Assembly: GCF_000626635.1 (NCBI RefSeq)
Contig: NZ_CP007451.1
Span: 4,322,501 to 4,386,500, forward strand
Source of the DNA: Draconibacterium orientale
GTDB taxonomy: Bacteria; Bacteroidota; Bacteroidia; Bacteroidales; Prolixibacteraceae
DNA: 64,000 bases
Direction: 5' to 3'
Numbering within the stretch: position 1 is the first letter of the stretch; the number at the start of each line of letters is the position of its first letter. Below, one piece after another: positions 43,449-53,734 of the stretch. A program made the position numbers and the translations under genes. The notes beneath the pieces were generated by a model. That model was not told the origin of the DNA. It made no database searches and worked only from the letters and a program-made list of their open reading frames with translations.

Positions 43449-44469
43449 ACTTGTGAACTTTTACCAGAGAATTCACAAAATCTTCGATCATAAATTTTTG
43501 CGGACTGACGCTTCCTTTATGCCAGTTTAGGTTCTGATCCCAGAAACCAGGAAATTGGTGCGACGTAAATGCGTAACTCAGTTCAATTATTTTATATTCT
43601 CCTTGATGACTAATAAAATCAAAAGCAACCGATTGTGCATTTAGTTTTTGGGCCGATTCAAATGCTATGCGAATGCATTCAGTATCGATTTTTGTGTAAT
43701 CATAATCTTTTAATCCACTACCAGAAGCTCTGAAATCGCCCTTTCTGCAGAATCTGCGAAGTCCAAAACATCTTGTTCCCACAATTACCAAACGAATATC
43801 AAATTCATTTTGAGGAATAAAATCCTGAAAATAGATATATCCTTTTTCTTTCTGTGAATATTTTTCTATTTCATTTTTAACGAAAATCCTGGCTACACCT
43901 GTGAGTAGTCTTTGAGCTGAGGTTAAATTTTTATCGCGACGAAACATCCAGATTCGTTCCTTTAACCGTGCAAATGGGTTGGTTTGTGAAAAACCTTGCC
44001 CAAAGGCTATGTTTATCATCCTTTCTGCCTCAGGCTTATCTTTCACTAGCCTGACATTTGAAGACCCGGCCCCATTTCTTAATTTAAAAACTTTTGGGAA
44101 TGTAGTTCTTGATAGCCAGTTATCAGCATCTTTTTTCGAAAAAAATACATAAGTATTAATGAGTGGTACTCCAATAGCTTCTAGTAAATATTTTTGTCCA
44201 ACTTTATCATCATAATGCCAACTGGTATCTACATCCGGAAAAACTTTAATATTTATTCTTTCCAACGATTGAGTTAATTGGCGAGCCATTAAATTTGATT
44301 TATAATCGGTTAAATCCCAGTGCCACATTAGGCCATCACAGTCTTTCAACTCTGAAATAATATTGGAGTTGTAACAATTAACTTCTTTGTAGTGAATGCC
44401 ATTCTCAATACAGTGTTCAATCCATATGTCACTAAAACTACCGGATCTGTCATGAATTGCTATTTGCAT
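43438..44469 (-). CDS. ATP-grasp family protein in the polysaccharide locus
   Basis: The 343-residue protein has the ATP-grasp fold of the RimK/carboxylate-amine ligase class. It contains FPKVFKLRNGAGSSNVRLVK (nucleotide-binding lysine and glycine-rich loop), IYFQDFIPQNEFDIRLVIVG, and metal-binding FDFISHQGEYKIIELSYAF. Such enzymes join a carboxylate to an amine. In this locus it may attach an amino acid or similar group to a sugar or to the polymer, which is inference. It overlaps both neighbours (10-11 bp), so it is tightly embedded in the glycosyltransferase run. Confidence 0.82.
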   Translation of the reverse strand: MQIAIHDRSGSFSDIWIEHCIENGIHYKEVNCYNSNIISELKDCDGLMWHWDLTDYKSNLMARQLTQSLERINIKVFPDVDTSWHYDDKVGQKYLLEAIGVPLINTYVFFSKKDADNWLSRTTFPKVFKLRNGAGSSNVRLVKDKPEAERMINIAFGQGFSQTNPFARLKERIWMFRRDKNLTSAQRLLTGVARIFVKNEIEKYSQKEKGYIYFQDFIPQNEFDIRLVIVGTRCFGLRRFCRKGDFRASGSGLKDYDYTKIDTECIRIAFESAQKLNAQSVAFDFISHQGEYKIIELSYAFTSHQFPGFWDQNLNWHKGSVSPQKFMIEDFVNSLVKVHKFVS

Positions 44470-45626
44470 GATTGTATCATTTTAAAGAAACGAATCATTC
44501 GTTGTGTGTGTGTGTGATAATCGAAGTTTTCTAATGCAAACTTTCTTCCATTACTCCCTATGGTATTTGCCTCCTTGGGATGGTTTAGAATATATTCGAT
44601 ATTTTGGCAGATATTTTCTGCGCTAAATTCAGTGAACACTACATTTTCTCTATCTTTCAAAATATCTCCAATTATCCCTGTTTTTGTTGAGATAACAGGT
44701 CTGCCGGAAATCAAGTATTCTCCAATTTTTGTAGGGAAATTATATCTATTTTGCCGATTTTCCGGTTTTGCAAGAATTAACATACTTGAAGACATTAATA
44801 TATCCTGCAATTCTGTTTCTAATAAATAACCTGGGAAACAGATGTTCCGTTCTAAATTATGGTTTTCTATAATAGTTTTTAATGCATGATAATCTTTTGA
44901 CCTCTGAGGGGACCCGGTTAGTACCAGATTCAAATCAGGATTTTTTTGTATAAGCTTTGAAAATGCCTTTAATATGGTTAGTATACCATCCTTCCTCTCT
45001 AGGTAAGTTCCTGTGTATGTGATGTTACGGGTGGTTGAAAGATGTTTGTCTGCTTTAAAATCTTGAATTAAAATTGGTACAACAAGCGACTTTGTCTTTA
45101 ATTTCAAATCATTTCTTAGGTAATCTTGTAATTGACTATTTATTACAATAAAACCATGAAATAATCTGTTTTTCCTGTTTATTTGTTTTATCTGCTTTTC
45201 AGATATTTCATTCTCATCCAAAAAATCCACTTCATTTTTTTCGCGAATTAATTTGGTTCCGGTCACAATAGAAATAACTTTCAAAAATAGATAAAAATAG
45301 ATTGGAAAAGCAGATATAATAAGCACATCAGGTAGTTCTCGTATACAAACTAAACCTGCTTTAATCGATCCTAAAATATCTTGCCATCTCCTTAAAATAA
45401 ATCGTTTACTTCGTATTGTATTGTTACAAGTATATTCAAAAGGTATTTTCTCAAATATTCCGGAGATTTTTGAATTATTTAAAACATTATTCGCTTCAGT
45501 TGGTACAGGCAGAATTACTTTAGCGATATGCCCTTCATGTACAAATCCTTTTGCATATAAATGAAATCGTTTTGTTAATGCAAATCCGTGTGGGTAGGGT
45601 TGATTTAGAAGCAGAAATATCTTCAT
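44460..45626 (-). CDS. GT4-like glycosyltransferase 4
   Basis: The 388-residue GT-B protein begins MKIFLLLNQPYPHGFALTKR. The donor half has NITYTGTYLERKDGILTIL and LVLTGSPQRSKDYHAL. The usual E-x7-E region reads YNFPTKIGEYLISGRPVIST, so only the second Glu is kept, as in some GT4 subgroups. The overlap with the ATP-grasp gene is 10 bp. Sugar specificity is unknown. Confidence 0.85.
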   Translation of the reverse strand: MKIFLLLNQPYPHGFALTKRFHLYAKGFVHEGHIAKVILPVPTEANNVLNNSKISGIFEKIPFEYTCNNTIRSKRFILRRWQDILGSIKAGLVCIRELPDVLIISAFPIYFYLFLKVISIVTGTKLIREKNEVDFLDENEISEKQIKQINRKNRLFHGFIVINSQLQDYLRNDLKLKTKSLVVPILIQDFKADKHLSTTRNITYTGTYLERKDGILTILKAFSKLIQKNPDLNLVLTGSPQRSKDYHALKTIIENHNLERNICFPGYLLETELQDILMSSSMLILAKPENRQNRYNFPTKIGEYLISGRPVISTKTGIIGDILKDRENVVFTEFSAENICQNIEYILNHPKEANTIGSNGRKFALENFDYHTHTQRMIRFFKMIQSCK

Positions 45627-45683
45627 TTGGCTATGTACTTCATTAATTATTTGAACACGATATTGCCGGTGTTAATATTGAAC

Positions 45684-47021
45684 TTATGAGCTCTGAGTCT
45701 CTATTGTTTTTAATACATAGGAGAGAATGTGTTTTCGATAATTCTCAACCTTTAATATACCAGGAAGATAGAACAACCAAATGCACATGAACAATATCGT
45801 GAACAGACTGTAACTGATAGAGATCATAAACATAATTAGTACTGGGAAGATAGTGCCTTTTAATTTATATAACTTTAATATCTCTTTTGTTGATTGCCAT
45901 AAACTAAAGAGAAAGAAAATGAAGCCAATGGTACCAAACCTGGCTAAAATTTTTCCAATGCCTGATACTGTAAATATTTGGGCCCCTAGGTTGTTGGTCC
46001 ATCTTGCTTCCTCGTGCCCTCCATACCCGATTATAGGATGATTCAAATAATCTACAAAATCTATTTGTAATGATTGAAATCGTTGAGTGGAATATTGATT
46101 CCCGTATTTTGCAGAATAATAGACAAGTTCCTTTGTTGTATATCCTTGATCGTCTGTAATTTTTTCACGCATAAATGGAAGTGTAAAGATTAGTGTTGTT
46201 GCTATAAGAACAATGGGAGCCATCCAGACCATTTTAATCAAATGCTGATTATATATATAGAAGAGAATAATAATAATAAAAATTGAATATCCAGTGGTAG
46301 AGAAGGTTGTTATCAGAGTAAATACAAATACAAAAAAATGTTTGTTTGAGTTGATTGACATGTTGTTTCGTATCAGGTTAATTAAAATTGCCAGGTTTAT
46401 AAAAGTAGCGAATCCTCCTGGCTCCCATGCGAATCCGGCATTTCTGAAGACTTGAATGCCTCCTAAATGCATAATTGTTTTAGGTACTTCTTTAAAATTT
46501 GGAATTGTATAAACAATTGTGTTGAAGTCCACATTTCCCTTTACTGGTCCTTGTGTTGAAAATTCGAAATTGCGAAGAAATTCGATAAATGGGACAGGAA
46601 TAATATTTTGGATTGTCCAAAACACAAGAGCTATAATACACAGGTAATAGATCAGGTCTTCATAAATTCGAAAAAAACGAATACGTAAACTTGCAATTAT
46701 TATATAAGCAAAAATAAATTTGATTAAATATATAGCAAAAAACCTGGGGTGAATCGCTCCAAATTTAATTGTGGAGGCAATTGTATATATAATATAACCA
46801 GATATTAATAAAATAAATTTGTAGTTAAAATGAATACCTTTCATAAAGGCTAACGCACCAAATGTTAAGATGGGTAGCATTAACCCGATTGGATTTGCCC
46901 AACTCTCGATTGCACCTACAAACAAACTGGCTTTACCTGCATAAAAAATTACAATAAAAACTGTAAAATATTCAAATATATAGAGTAAGCTATTTTTTGA
47001 TGAAGACCTGATGCTTTCCAT
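45684..47021 (-). CDS. Wzy-like O-antigen/capsule polymerase
   Basis: The 445-residue integral membrane protein has ten or more predicted helices, for example YIFEYFTVFIVIFYAGKAS, LMLPILTFGALAF and IIIIILFYIY. A larger soluble loop near residues 275-320 holds YGNQYSTQRFQSLQ and PIIGYGGHEE. This topology matches Wzy polymerases and O-antigen ligases, whose sequences are poorly conserved. Neighbouring Wzx and glycosyltransferase genes make polymerase the better choice. Confidence 0.8.
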   Translation of the reverse strand: MESIRSSSKNSLLYIFEYFTVFIVIFYAGKASLFVGAIESWANPIGLMLPILTFGALAFMKGIHFNYKFILLISGYIIYTIASTIKFGAIHPRFFAIYLIKFIFAYIIIASLRIRFFRIYEDLIYYLCIIALVFWTIQNIIPVPFIEFLRNFEFSTQGPVKGNVDFNTIVYTIPNFKEVPKTIMHLGGIQVFRNAGFAWEPGGFATFINLAILINLIRNNMSINSNKHFFVFVFTLITTFSTTGYSIFIIIILFYIYNQHLIKMVWMAPIVLIATTLIFTLPFMREKITDDQGYTTKELVYYSAKYGNQYSTQRFQSLQIDFVDYLNHPIIGYGGHEEARWTNNLGAQIFTVSGIGKILARFGTIGFIFFLFSLWQSTKEILKLYKLKGTIFPVLIMFMISISYSLFTILFMCIWLFYLPGILKVENYRKHILSYVLKTIETQSS

Positions 47022-47039
47022 ATCAATTTCATACAGTAA

Positions 47040-48524
47040 TTATAACTTGGCTTTAATATAAAATTGTTTCATATTATTTTTGACGAATCTTATGCAGGTT
47101 TCCAGTTCTCCAATTTTCATCATCCATAAGGAGGCTGTGTAGATAAATATTCCCCATAATGTACTACATAGTATACGTATTATATCGCTGGATATTAAAT
47201 GAGAGACTGGAATACTAGCAGCAAACATAAGTATGGTGGAAATAAAGAACGGTAAAATATTTTTCAATTGATACCCGATGGAAATATCTATTACTTTTTT
47301 TAAATACCAACTACTTGCCAAATAGGTAAGAACCGTTGCTCCCATTTGTCCGTAAATTAATGCTGAAACTCCGTGTTTGTATGTTATTGCAATCGCTCCT
47401 GCAATAATTATTTTGTTTATAATCTGTAATTGTAGATAGTAATCGCTTCTTCCCTTAGCTGTAATTACTATATTATTAATAGAATATAATATAAATATCC
47501 AGCCATAAATGCACATAATTCTTAAATAGGGGACAACTGGTAGCCATTTGTCTCCCAGAACAACTATAATTATCGGTTTTGCAATAATGTAGATTAAAGC
47601 CATTAGAGGGAGAGCTATTGCAGCCAGTATTCGGATTATTTTGGTATATCCTACTATAAGTTTAGGATTGTTATCCTGCATAAGAGAAAAAACAGGGTAG
47701 GCAACTTTTTGTACAACAACAGTTAATGTATTTACAGGTAAGTTGGAAAATTGAACCGCCCTTGTATAGTAACCTAAACTTGCAGCTTGAAAAAATCGAC
47801 CAATTATAAGATAATAGATGTTGTTAAATATTGAGTTTAGTATTCCTGCTATTAATATTTTAGATCCATATGAAAATAAAACCTTAAACGATTTGAATCT
47901 AAAAACAAAAGAAGGTTTCCATCCGCTTAATATCCACAATAAAGTTGTGGTGATAAAACTTCTTAAAATTGAATTGCAAACTAAAGCCCATACGCCTAAG
48001 CCTTTTAATGCAAGATAAATGCTAATTGCGCCTGACGTAAAAATACTTACAACTCCGATTATGGAAGGAGCTTTGAAATTTAATTTTTTTTCTAAATAGG
48101 TTCGGTGAACTAGGCCAAAAGCATCAATAATAAAAATAAGACATAGAACTCGGGTCAGAGAAATAAGGTCTGTTTCATTATAGAATCTTGATATTAGTGC
48201 GGAGCATGCAAAAACAAGAATATAAAGAAATATACTTGTGAAGACATTGAAATAGAATACGGTAGAAAAGTCAACATCACCTGCATCTTTCTTCTGAATT
48301 AAGGCTTGGCCAAAACCACTGTTCGTAAGAGAGCTGCCAATAACAATAAAGATGGTAAGCATCCCAACTAGCCCAAAATCAACAGGATCAAGTAAACGGG
48401 CCAATACTATTCCAATTACAAATTGTCCACCTAACCGACCAACATTATCGAAGAATGACCATTTAAATCCAGTTAACGTTTTTTCCTTAAGTTGACTCAG
48501 TGAAATATTTTTGTGCTCATCCAT
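47040..48524 (-). CDS. Wzx-like flippase (MOP/polysaccharide transporter family)
   Basis: The 494-residue membrane protein has about 12-14 helices. It starts with the family pattern KTLTGFKWSFFDNVGRLGGQ, then ARLLDPVDFGLVGML and GFGQALIQKKDA. It flips undecaprenyl-linked repeat units across the inner membrane. Its stop is 18 bp before the polymerase start. Together with the Wzy-like, Wza and Wzc genes it defines a Wzx/Wzy-dependent pathway. Confidence 0.92.
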   Translation of the reverse strand: MDEHKNISLSQLKEKTLTGFKWSFFDNVGRLGGQFVIGIVLARLLDPVDFGLVGMLTIFIVIGSSLTNSGFGQALIQKKDAGDVDFSTVFYFNVFTSIFLYILVFACSALISRFYNETDLISLTRVLCLIFIIDAFGLVHRTYLEKKLNFKAPSIIGVVSIFTSGAISIYLALKGLGVWALVCNSILRSFITTTLLWILSGWKPSFVFRFKSFKVLFSYGSKILIAGILNSIFNNIYYLIIGRFFQAASLGYYTRAVQFSNLPVNTLTVVVQKVAYPVFSLMQDNNPKLIVGYTKIIRILAAIALPLMALIYIIAKPIIIVVLGDKWLPVVPYLRIMCIYGWIFILYSINNIVITAKGRSDYYLQLQIINKIIIAGAIAITYKHGVSALIYGQMGATVLTYLASSWYLKKVIDISIGYQLKNILPFFISTILMFAASIPVSHLISSDIIRILCSTLWGIFIYTASLWMMKIGELETCIRFVKNNMKQFYIKAKL

Positions 48525-48630
48525 ATTAAAGGAAATTATGCATGGGGAATTTATTATTCATAACTTTTTCTTGCTTTGTCTCTATTAAATTTTGGATGCT
48601 TTACGAAGTTGCACTAGTACATTTAAAAAA

Positions 48631-49785
48631 TTAGAGTGTTGGTTGTTTAAATTTTCTTTTTAAAGTTTTATATTCAATATCATGTTGATGATTCCAATAA
48701 TTAACTCTTTCAATAATCTCTTTAGAAAATAGTTTGTAGTTATATTTCTTCTCGCATAAATACCTTCCTCTTGCTCCCATCTCTTTAGCTTCATCAGGAT
48801 TGTTAATAAGGTATTTAATGCATTGTTTCCAACCTTCAATATCTTTGTCATTAATAATAAAACCAACTTTTTCTTTTTCGTAATCAAACTGGTGGAGTTG
48901 GTTTTTTGTGCAAATTATAGGTTTACCCATGGCCAAAGCTTCCCAAATAACTGTAAGGCCAATTGGGGCATTCTGGATTGCTCCATTTAATGGTATCGCA
49001 ACAGCCAATGCATCATAATATTCTTTCCGCATAATACTGACGGAGTCTAAGCCTGGTTTTATCGTATTGTTAATGGAAATATTTGGTGTTAGTTGTTTCG
49101 TTATGCTTTGCTCCATATCTCGTTTTGTTGTTATTCTGAGATTAAAGTTGATTTCAGCAAAAGCTTCAATTAATGTTTTATAATCTCGACCTGAGCCACC
49201 CGTTGAATATATATAGTCCAGCGTTGGAGGTTCGGTTTGTTTATCTATAAATGAATTGATAAAGTCCAAATCTGCTCCCCATGACCTAGAGAAGCTGTGT
49301 CCATTTTTTAATTTACTGTACTCGTTGGATTTTAAGTAGGTTTTTTCAGTTATATAAAGTAAGTTATCGATACCATGAATATATATATATCGTACAATTT
49401 TCTGCCGTAATTTTTTGAAAATATTTTTCTTATACGGAGTATGATCATCGATACCCATCCCGATGATAGGTTTATTATAAAGCCCCAGTGTTTTTAATAA
49501 TGCTAGCAAGAAAACATCTTCAATAAAAGGACTGTAAATGATATTATAATTGTTCGAATCTCGTAATAAATTTAATTGTTGCTGGAGATTTAGGATTTTG
49601 ATTTTCTTACCTAGTTTATTAAAGAAGCTTTCTTTGTTGAAATTAATTTCATTAATATAATATCCATATTCTTTTATTTGATCATAGCCCCACATATTAT
49701 GTCCGGGGTATTCTCCCCCCTGGTCTTTAAAATCCATAATTTCATTTAATGAATAGAAGCGTAATACTTGAGCAATATTAGTCAT
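48631..49785 (-). CDS. GT4-like glycosyltransferase 5
   Basis: The 384-residue GT-B-like protein lacks a clear N-terminal glycine loop. The C-terminal half shows TLDYIYSTGGSGRDYKTLIE, then NAPIGLTVIWEALAMGKPII (one conserved Glu) and AKEMGARGRYLCEKKYNYKL. It lies 106 bp upstream of the flippase gene in the same orientation. It probably acts in repeat-unit assembly; the specificity is unknown and the class assignment is less sure than for the other transferases. Confidence 0.78.
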   Translation of the reverse strand: MTNIAQVLRFYSLNEIMDFKDQGGEYPGHNMWGYDQIKEYGYYINEINFNKESFFNKLGKKIKILNLQQQLNLLRDSNNYNIIYSPFIEDVFLLALLKTLGLYNKPIIGMGIDDHTPYKKNIFKKLRQKIVRYIYIHGIDNLLYITEKTYLKSNEYSKLKNGHSFSRSWGADLDFINSFIDKQTEPPTLDYIYSTGGSGRDYKTLIEAFAEINFNLRITTKRDMEQSITKQLTPNISINNTIKPGLDSVSIMRKEYYDALAVAIPLNGAIQNAPIGLTVIWEALAMGKPIICTKNQLHQFDYEKEKVGFIINDKDIEGWKQCIKYLINNPDEAKEMGARGRYLCEKKYNYKLFSKEIIERVNYWNHQHDIEYKTLKRKFKQPTL

Positions 49786-50124
49786 GATTATATTGTTTCG
49801 TTTACTTTAGGGAATTTCGAACATGATGTCTTATCCGTTATTTAGGGAATAATATTGAATAAATTACTAAAAAAGAGGAATATGTTTTGGTGTATTTAAT
49901 GAAAAGGAAACAACAGTTCCCGTAGAAAAATCTTATGCCATAAAATTGAGTTGTTATTATAGAATAAAAACTTGACACGGAAACCGTCATTTCCTAACTC
50001 CAGAACGGAGTGATAAAAAACAAGGGTGTCTTTGTTATTCTTATGGAATACTATTAGAAACTGAGATGCTTTTATTGTACACCCTTATTAATCTCAGCCA
50101 ACCTCAATATATAATGAAAATAAC
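49786..50124. other. Non-coding gap inside the polysaccharide locus
   Basis: No gene was found between the transferase and the T9SS gene. The octamer GGGTGTCT near 50024 and a matching inverse near 50080 (ACACCC) could form a distant stem, but no convincing terminator or promoter box was seen. It may hold an internal promoter for the downstream half of the locus. Confidence 0.35.
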
Positions 50125-51642
50125 TTACCTTTTTATTATAACTTTTGTGATTTGTTTGCTGGCACCATTTTGAATGACCAGGAGATAAAGACCTTCATTA
50201 AATCGTGTACTTTCGAAACGCAGAGTTTCCGGAATGTTTTCTACCACATTTTTATCATAAATTCTTCTGACTTTTTGGCCGGTTGAATTATAAATGTCAA
50301 TGGTAGCTTTTGAACTAACTTTAGGAGTGAATGAAATTGTAGCTATTCCTTTTACTGGATTTGGATAAACTTGTAAATCAACGACTCCCATCTCATCAGG
50401 AGCAGTTATGAATGCCGATTTTTCCATATAATAGGATTCGTCGTCACAATGACCAGAACCAATTCTTCCTTCATTATAATCGGCAAGTATTGAAGCAAGA
50501 TCAGTCAGTTCTTTGATTTCTTCTTTACTTGCATCTGTTTTGCCTTTTACCTTTTCGTAGTAGCCAGGTTCATCTACCTCAAAAATGGACATAGCATCAG
50601 TTAGAGCATCTTCAACTTCAGAAGGAACATATATTCCTCGTAAGGTATTTAGGTAGGCGGCCATAAACTGGTGCGCCAAATTATAATACACATTTCCCTT
50701 TACCGGAGTATTAAATAAATCGATCCAACTCATTCCTGATAAGTAAAATTCAGTATCAGGACCATCTGAGAGTTCGTTCCAGGTAGCGTCAGGTTTGCTG
50801 GCCGGTCCGTATTCGGAGTGGGTTTTCCAGTATCCCTGGGTATAAGTACAGCCCTGGTTAACTGTGGTTGTTAGTAAGATGGTACCTGTAAGAAATGAAT
50901 CGCCTACTTTATCATCAACAGGATAATTTGGAGAATAGATCTCTAAGCTTACCTCAGTAACATCGCCCGGGATATTTGAGAGCATAATGTTTTGGATATT
51001 TAAAAGATGTCCAAGATTATTAGAGTCAAATTCTAATTCCTCAGTTTCTGCCCCTGCAGTTAGTTTAATAACAACGTACCGATGGTCTTCAGTTAGCTCA
51101 CTAATCGGAATATCTACTTCGATATCACGTGCTTCCATGCTCCATGGTAAAGTAAAGTTGTAAGTTAAAGGATCAGCGGCTCCATTGTGAAATACAAAGG
51201 CATGATCATATTCAACAATACTGTACACATCCGGATCTCCACCCGATCGGTAAACATATGCCGTGAAAGAGATTACATTTTCCAACTGGTCGTAATTCTG
51301 GAGAGTAATTCCTCCCGCATCAACATCGGTGAAAGTTGCAGTGTAATATCCCCAATGTTGGCTTACTCCATTCGGAACGGTTGGAGCAAAGTCTTGTTCT
51401 GCAAGGTTGAATGAAACAGTGTAATTTTCATTAGCATCAGAAAAAGTAACATCAGCAGGTGTGGTGCCCCGAAATACTGAAGCCGCTTCTACTACAACAT
51501 GGTCAACTGTGCCCCGATCGGAAATGTAAAGCGTTGAAGGATTGGTATTTTCTACACCAATCCCAACGAGTTCAATAACCTGAGAATTTGCAAACTGAAA
51601 GAATGCAATACTCAAAACAAGTAAAAGTAAATTTTTTTTCAT
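50125..51642 (-). CDS. T9SS-secreted protein encoded inside the polysaccharide locus
   Basis: The 505-residue protein has a signal peptide (LLLLVLSIAFFQFANS). A long beta-rich region follows, then a conserved extracellular segment containing CTYTQGYWKTHSEYGPASKP, a motif shared by various secreted proteins. A T9SS type-A C-terminal domain closes the protein (LQVYPNPVKGIATISFTPK to GASKQITKVIIKR). It would be exported through the T9SS and attached to the surface. No enzyme motif is recognised. Its co-localisation suggests a polymer-associated surface protein, which is inference. Confidence 0.85.
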   Translation of the reverse strand: MKKNLLLLVLSIAFFQFANSQVIELVGIGVENTNPSTLYISDRGTVDHVVVEAASVFRGTTPADVTFSDANENYTVSFNLAEQDFAPTVPNGVSQHWGYYTATFTDVDAGGITLQNYDQLENVISFTAYVYRSGGDPDVYSIVEYDHAFVFHNGAADPLTYNFTLPWSMEARDIEVDIPISELTEDHRYVVIKLTAGAETEELEFDSNNLGHLLNIQNIMLSNIPGDVTEVSLEIYSPNYPVDDKVGDSFLTGTILLTTTVNQGCTYTQGYWKTHSEYGPASKPDATWNELSDGPDTEFYLSGMSWIDLFNTPVKGNVYYNLAHQFMAAYLNTLRGIYVPSEVEDALTDAMSIFEVDEPGYYEKVKGKTDASKEEIKELTDLASILADYNEGRIGSGHCDDESYYMEKSAFITAPDEMGVVDLQVYPNPVKGIATISFTPKVSSKATIDIYNSTGQKVRRIYDKNVVENIPETLRFESTRFNEGLYLLVIQNGASKQITKVIIKR

Positions 51643-51794
51643 GTCTCTTGTTTTTAAGTGAGATAAAACTGTAAAATGTTAATCTTATATAGATCAGTTA
51701 TTTAAGCGTGGATAGATATTGCATAGCAATAAGGCATAATCAGCAATAAATTATTCCGGAGTTTGCCATTTAGATAAATTTTGACCTTAACGGC

Positions 51795-52967
51795 CTATAA
51801 ACAAATTAGCTCAGGAAAAAGGTCCATTTCAGTTAACATTTTTTCTATTTCCGTTTTATAAACGGCATTCATTATAATAATGGTATCTGGTTTAAACAAA
51901 TGAAGAATTTTGGGATGTACGTACTGAATACCAATTCCCGGAATATAGTTACCTTGCATGTGAGGATTTATATCAACAACATGCTTAATTACTTTCATTT
52001 CATCAAAATGTGTCAAAAAACCTACTGACTTTGAACCACCGCCCCATAACGCAACTTTTTTGTTTTCATCTTTTAACTTTTGAAGTAACTTTTTGTAGCT
52101 GTTCAATTGATGATTTATTTTTATTGCAAACTCATTAACGTGTTTGCGGAGCTGCTCAATACTTTCTTCTATGGCGTGAATTTGCTGTGACGAATTTTGC
52201 GATACTCTTGCTTCGATAAACAAATATTGTTCCTCATATTCCTGATATAGATCCAGAACTTCGAACCCAGACGTTTTAAACAGGCGTGCCAGTGAACCCG
52301 GACTAAAATAGGAACAGTGTTCGTTGAAGATATCCCAAAAAGCCTGGACTTTTAAAATGCGAACGATGCTGGGAACTTCGAAAAATACAATTACTTCATT
52401 CTTTGCCTGTATGGATTGTTTTATCGTATCTAAAAAAGTTTTTGTATTGTGAATGTGTTCCAGTGTGTGCCTGCACACAATTACATCGTTAGGCAATTTG
52501 CCATGTTCGCTTGAATAGAATTCTTTTACGAATGAAACATTCGGATTTGGTTTTAATCGGCCATTAACATAGGCCGGATCAATTCCAATACCTCTGTTGT
52601 TGCCTAATTCACAAATCAGGTTTAAAAAATCGCCTTTGCCACAACCTACTTCCACAACATCTTTATTCCGAACATTGTATTTATTAATAAACCGGTTGGT
52701 AATTTCGGTAATAAACTTCTTAAATGTTGGCGAATAACCTTGCTGGTCTTCATATCCTTTTGTGTAGTAATCAATACTGGTGTCAAAAGAGCTGTTGTAA
52801 ATAAAACCACATGAATTACAAAAAGCCAGTGTAATATCCATCCGAGGAATTGATATTGCTTCTTCGTATGATTTTACAGTAACCACACTTTGAACAGGTG
52901 CGTTTTTTACCCGAAAGAATTCTTCTGTTTTATGGCTGTTACAAGAAGGGCAGTGTAAATGCTTCAT
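51795..52967 (-). CDS. SAM-dependent C-methyltransferase-like protein, second copy
   Basis: The 390-residue protein has an N-terminal zinc-binding pair (CPSCNS and CNSCGFIY), then a class I SAM domain with DVVEVGCGKGDFLNLI and VCRHTLEHIHNTK. A C-terminal domain with KVALWGGGSKSVGFLTHF follows, similar to the nucleotide-sugar C-methyltransferase C-domain. This three-part layout is that of sugar C-methyltransferases such as TylC3. It differs clearly from the other copy at 55250-56545, so both probably act on different substrates or steps. Confidence 0.82.
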   Translation of the reverse strand: MKHLHCPSCNSHKTEEFFRVKNAPVQSVVTVKSYEEAISIPRMDITLAFCNSCGFIYNSSFDTSIDYYTKGYEDQQGYSPTFKKFITEITNRFINKYNVRNKDVVEVGCGKGDFLNLICELGNNRGIGIDPAYVNGRLKPNPNVSFVKEFYSSEHGKLPNDVIVCRHTLEHIHNTKTFLDTIKQSIQAKNEVIVFFEVPSIVRILKVQAFWDIFNEHCSYFSPGSLARLFKTSGFEVLDLYQEYEEQYLFIEARVSQNSSQQIHAIEESIEQLRKHVNEFAIKINHQLNSYKKLLQKLKDENKKVALWGGGSKSVGFLTHFDEMKVIKHVVDINPHMQGNYIPGIGIQYVHPKILHLFKPDTIIIMNAVYKTEIEKMLTEMDLFPELICL

Positions 52968-52990
52968 TGTGTTGTTTTATAAAGAAATTT

Positions 52991-53599
52991 CTACCATAGT
53001 TCCCCATTTATTTCAATAATATTAGGTTGATATTTGTTATTCTTACTCTTTAACATGACGCAATATTCAACTAATTCTGTTCTGATATTATCCTTGTAAT
53101 AAAACAGTTGGCTTTTTGATCTATACCAACCAAGCTTGCGGTAATAATGTACTAGTTGTTCCCCGCAAATAAATAATCCACACTCTACATTTAGTTGGTT
53201 AAAAAGATGGTTGTCAACATATTTGAATGTTTTTTTTGCAATTCCAAAGCCTCTGTAAGATGGCAAGGTTAAAAGCCCTCCAGTTCCTCCTACAATAACT
53301 GGTTTGGAATCAAACAGTGCACTTGTTTTAATAATATATCTGATGCTGATAATTTTATTCCTTAGATAGGCAATCGCAATCAAGTGCGGGGTGTGCCACT
53401 CCTGATCAGAACTTAATGTGCGATTGAATACTTTTTTGAATATATTGTCAATTGCCGATAATGTTGTTTTATCTAGTTGGTTGTAGAGCTCAATTTTTAT
53501 CGTTATTCTATTTCTTATAGGTGTTTTTGCATTTTGTTTTTGTAAATAGTATTTCCTTATTTTACGTAATATTTGTTTTGATTTGATAACTAACGTCAT
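52991..53599 (-). CDS. GNAT-family N-acetyltransferase
   Basis: The 202-residue protein has a GNAT core with the acetyl-CoA loop in LLTLPSYRGFGIAKKTFKYV and a later VHYYRKLGWYRSKSQLFYY. It begins 24 bp before the downstream methyltransferase gene. In sugar loci GNAT enzymes acylate amino sugars. Presence next to a PIG-L deacetylase suggests exchange of the N-acyl group, which is inference. Confidence 0.82.
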   Translation of the reverse strand: MTLVIKSKQILRKIRKYYLQKQNAKTPIRNRITIKIELYNQLDKTTLSAIDNIFKKVFNRTLSSDQEWHTPHLIAIAYLRNKIISIRYIIKTSALFDSKPVIVGGTGGLLTLPSYRGFGIAKKTFKYVDNHLFNQLNVECGLFICGEQLVHYYRKLGWYRSKSQLFYYKDNIRTELVEYCVMLKSKNNKYQPNIIEINGELW

Positions 53600-53734
53600 A
53601 TTTTGCTCTTATTTATAGTGTTCTTTTATTAAGCAGATATCTTGGAGACAGTAATGAAAAGAAGTGATTCTCTGCCAATCATCAAGTTAACAAGTGCCGG
53701 TTTTAAGCTCAAATGTATAGTTGAATATTGTCGC

